Origin: Phycisphaerales bacterium
GTDB lineage: Bacteria > Planctomycetota > Phycisphaerae > Phycisphaerales > UBA1924
Assembly: GCA_026982335.1 (NCBI GenBank)
Contig: JALSHH010000043.1
Span: forward strand, 1-44,944
DNA: 44,944 nt
Reading direction: 5' to 3'
The translations under genes were made by a program, and so were the position numbers. Position 1 is the stretch's first letter. Every line of letters starts with the position of its first letter. Positions 43,513 to 44,944 of this stretch are shown piece by piece. The notes under the pieces are model-generated. The model searched no databases. It had not been told where the DNA came from and saw only the letters and a program-made list of their open reading frames with translations.

Positions 43513-43953
43513 ATGAGGGGACTGTATCGACATCCATTACCACCGGGATATTCTGGACCGGCTTCCGAGCCGCCGGAAGATGATAAGCCAGATTCCGGAG
43601 CTGAGGGGGAGGGGCAATCGCTTGATGATACGCTTCCGCTTGATCTTGGGCCTGAGCCGACAGGTGCGTCGGCATCGTCGGCGCCCAAGATTCGGACTTT
43701 TGAGCAGAAGCTTCGGTCTGTTCGGCATGAGGATTCGTGGAGTCGTACGCCCAATGCCAATGGCACAGGGGCGATCCATGTCAAGAGTTTTCATTGCAAA
43801 TTGACCGGTGATTCGCTTGAGTTCCTCGATCAACAGGTCAATGAGTGGCTCGATGCGCACCCTCAATATGAGGTCAAGCATGTGAGTTCTTCGATTGGGA
43901 TCTGGACAGGAAAGAGCAAAGAGCCCAATCTTATTCTTAATGTTTGGGTTTGA
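43513..43953 (+). CDS. small conserved-looking protein of unknown function
   Basis: A 146-residue protein in two parts. The first ~85 residues are disordered, rich in Pro, Ser, Asp and Glu. Residues ~87-146 look like a compact alpha-beta domain: HVKSFHCKLTGDSLEFLDQQ, a helix with NEWLDAHP, then strands EVKHVSSSIGIW and LILNVWV. I recall like domains in short planctomycete proteins without known function. GGAGG at 43502-43506 is 6 nt before the ATG at 43513; an earlier ATG (43474) lacks a site. It lies 60 bp after the LigD-like gene on the same strand. Confidence 0.7.
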   Translation: MRGLYRHPLPPGYSGPASEPPEDDKPDSGAEGEGQSLDDTLPLDLGPEPTGASASSAPKIRTFEQKLRSVRHEDSWSRTPNANGTGAIHVKSFHCKLTGDSLEFLDQQVNEWLDAHPQYEVKHVSSSIGIWTGKSKEPNLILNVWV

Positions 43954-44010
43954 GCTGACTTGCAGTCCCCGGGTTCATATTGCACAGGGGCAATGGATAT
44001 TGGAGCGAGT

Positions 44011-44820
44011 ATGATCGCGCATGCATCATTGAATCGGTTTTTTTCTGTGTGCGTATTGGTTTTTTTGGTGGTTATTTCTCTGGGATTAGGGCCTCGGGAG
44101 GAGAAGCATTCTTCCTTTGTTCAACTTCCCATCATAAGGATGCCAGCTGAGTCTGAGCTTATTTTGGGCAAGGTTGTTCGTGTTCTTGATGGGGACACGG
44201 TGCTTATTCGGATTGGGAAAAGGACTTTGCGTTATCAGCTTTGGGGGGCAGATGCGCCTGAGTTTGATCCCAAGGACCGCAATCCGGATCCTTATTCTGT
44301 CCGTGCTCTGCTGTTTGTCAAGCAGCTACTTCTTGACGAGTGGGTCTATATTCAGGATGATCCAGTTGTTCAGTGGGATGCTTCGGGCCGGTTTGTTGGC
44401 TATGTTTTTCGTGCTCCCGATATGCTCTTTGTCAATGTAGAACTTGTTCGCCAAGGTTATGCCAAGCATGATTCTCGTGATGGCTTGCTTTATATCGATG
44501 CTTTTGAGGTATACGGATCACGGGCCAAGGAACTTGGTAAGGGAATATGGAGTCTTGAAGCCATCGAGATGATTGACTGGTCTATTCCATCGGATGAGCG
44601 GTTTCTGGCTTCCAAAGAACAAGAAACAGAGTCACCTGCCACTGGGTCTGCTTTGGGGCCTGATCCAACGGTTTATATCACCAAGTCCGGGAAAAAGTAT
44701 CACGCGAAAGGCTGTCCTCACCTCACCAAATCTCAACGCGCAGCAACTCGTAAGGAAATCGAGGATACTCACAAGCCTTGCAAGACTTGCAGGCCTGATG
44801 TAGTTTTGGAAGACAACTAG
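44011..44820 (+). CDS. secreted staphylococcal-nuclease-like (thermonuclease) protein with Cys-rich C-terminal module
   Basis: A 269-residue protein. Residues 9-30 form a signal peptide or anchor. The SNase-like domain follows: KVVRVLDGDTVLIRI, LRYQLWGADAPEFDP, then SGRFVGYVF and VELVRQGYAK, with the calcium and active-site acidic residues in place. Residues ~222-265 form a second module, VYITKSGKKYHAKGCPHL ... PCKTCRPD, with two Cys pairs in a pattern suggesting metal binding; this module often follows nuclease domains. GGAG at 44002-44005 favours the ATG at 44011; an ATG at 43993 is possible. It probably degrades extracellular nucleic acid. Confidence 0.85.
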   Translation: MIAHASLNRFFSVCVLVFLVVISLGLGPREEKHSSFVQLPIIRMPAESELILGKVVRVLDGDTVLIRIGKRTLRYQLWGADAPEFDPKDRNPDPYSVRALLFVKQLLLDEWVYIQDDPVVQWDASGRFVGYVFRAPDMLFVNVELVRQGYAKHDSRDGLLYIDAFEVYGSRAKELGKGIWSLEAIEMIDWSIPSDERFLASKEQETESPATGSALGPDPTVYITKSGKKYHAKGCPHLTKSQRAATRKEIEDTHKPCKTCRPDVVLEDN

Positions 44821-44944
44821 GGGCCAAGCTAAGGATGTGGCAAAATGATGGGTTTGATCTTTGGGTTTTGCTCTTGTTGTCTCGGGGGGTGTCAAATCGA
44901 ATGAGGTCGTTCGTCTTGCGTGGCGGTGGGGGGGGGCATGCTCT

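Noticed and set aside
44846-44944. Tiny lipoprotein-like frame (ends LGGC-QIE) and a possible gene start with a nine-G run at 44928-44936
   Set aside because: The frame has only 19 codons and the rest is cut by the window edge. Nothing can be decided from 100 bases.

Overview
The window reads as chromosome from a planctomycete of the class Phycisphaerae. The main clues are a secreted subtilase ending in two dockerin-like repeats and a terminal Gly-Cys-Pro, a Gram-negative outer-membrane sugar set (kdsB, hldD, UDP-xylose synthase), a single-chain SecDF, and several small proteins of a kind I know mainly from planctomycetes. This placement is inference from gene content. No transposase, integrase, phage gene or CRISPR array is visible. 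After annotation no stretch above 300 bases is without a gene.

Layout. 1-3000: tRNA-Arg(UCU), then a two-gene reverse transsulfuration operon (cystathionine beta-synthase, cystathionine gamma-lyase). 3000-5400: an exported MsrB-MsrA fusion, divergent from an exported metallophosphoesterase. 5400-7500 (minus): def-fmt plus a small HEIGHH-type putative metalloprotein. 7600-11900: TPR protein, kdsB and a divergent CTP synthase. 11900-15600: unknown protein, panC, gcvT, phoU. 15700-19100: enolase, then an S2P-type protease and a rhomboid protease with matching C-terminal tails. 19100-25400: tgt, yajC and secDF (the E. coli tgt-yajC-secDF order), then a membrane-anchored LysM protein. 25400-30150: hldD, UDP-xylose synthase, a degenerate QueC-like protein, proS. 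30150-37400: the large subtilase, purD, a DUF4340 protein, a class-I glutamine amidotransferase-like hydrolase. 37400-42200 (minus): ArsR-methyltransferase fusion, ahcY, THUMP-like methyltransferase, metF. 42200-44944: TPR lipoprotein, small LigD-phosphoesterase-like protein, small conserved unknown, and a secreted nuclease with a Cys-rich tail.

How the genes work together. One theme is sulfur and one-carbon metabolism. AhcY turns S-adenosylhomocysteine into homocysteine, the transsulfuration pair turns homocysteine into cysteine, GcvT makes methylene-tetrahydrofolate and MetF reduces it to methyl-tetrahydrofolate. MsrBA repairs oxidised methionine outside the cytoplasm. A second theme is the cell envelope: Sec export, intramembrane proteolysis, LysM, LPS-core and polysaccharide sugar precursors. 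A third is translation: proS, tgt, def, fmt.

Two regulatory observations stand out. Ten genes, nearly all at the head of a transcription unit, carry a TANNNT hexamer exactly 5-6 nt before the start codon and mostly lack a Shine-Dalgarno sequence, which is the pattern of leaderless transcripts. Genes inside operons instead carry Shine-Dalgarno sequences. Second, the methyl-cycle cluster begins with a consensus-like promoter (TTGACA-17-TATCCT) overlapped by a 37-bp inverted repeat, the probable operator of the ArsR-methyltransferase regulator.
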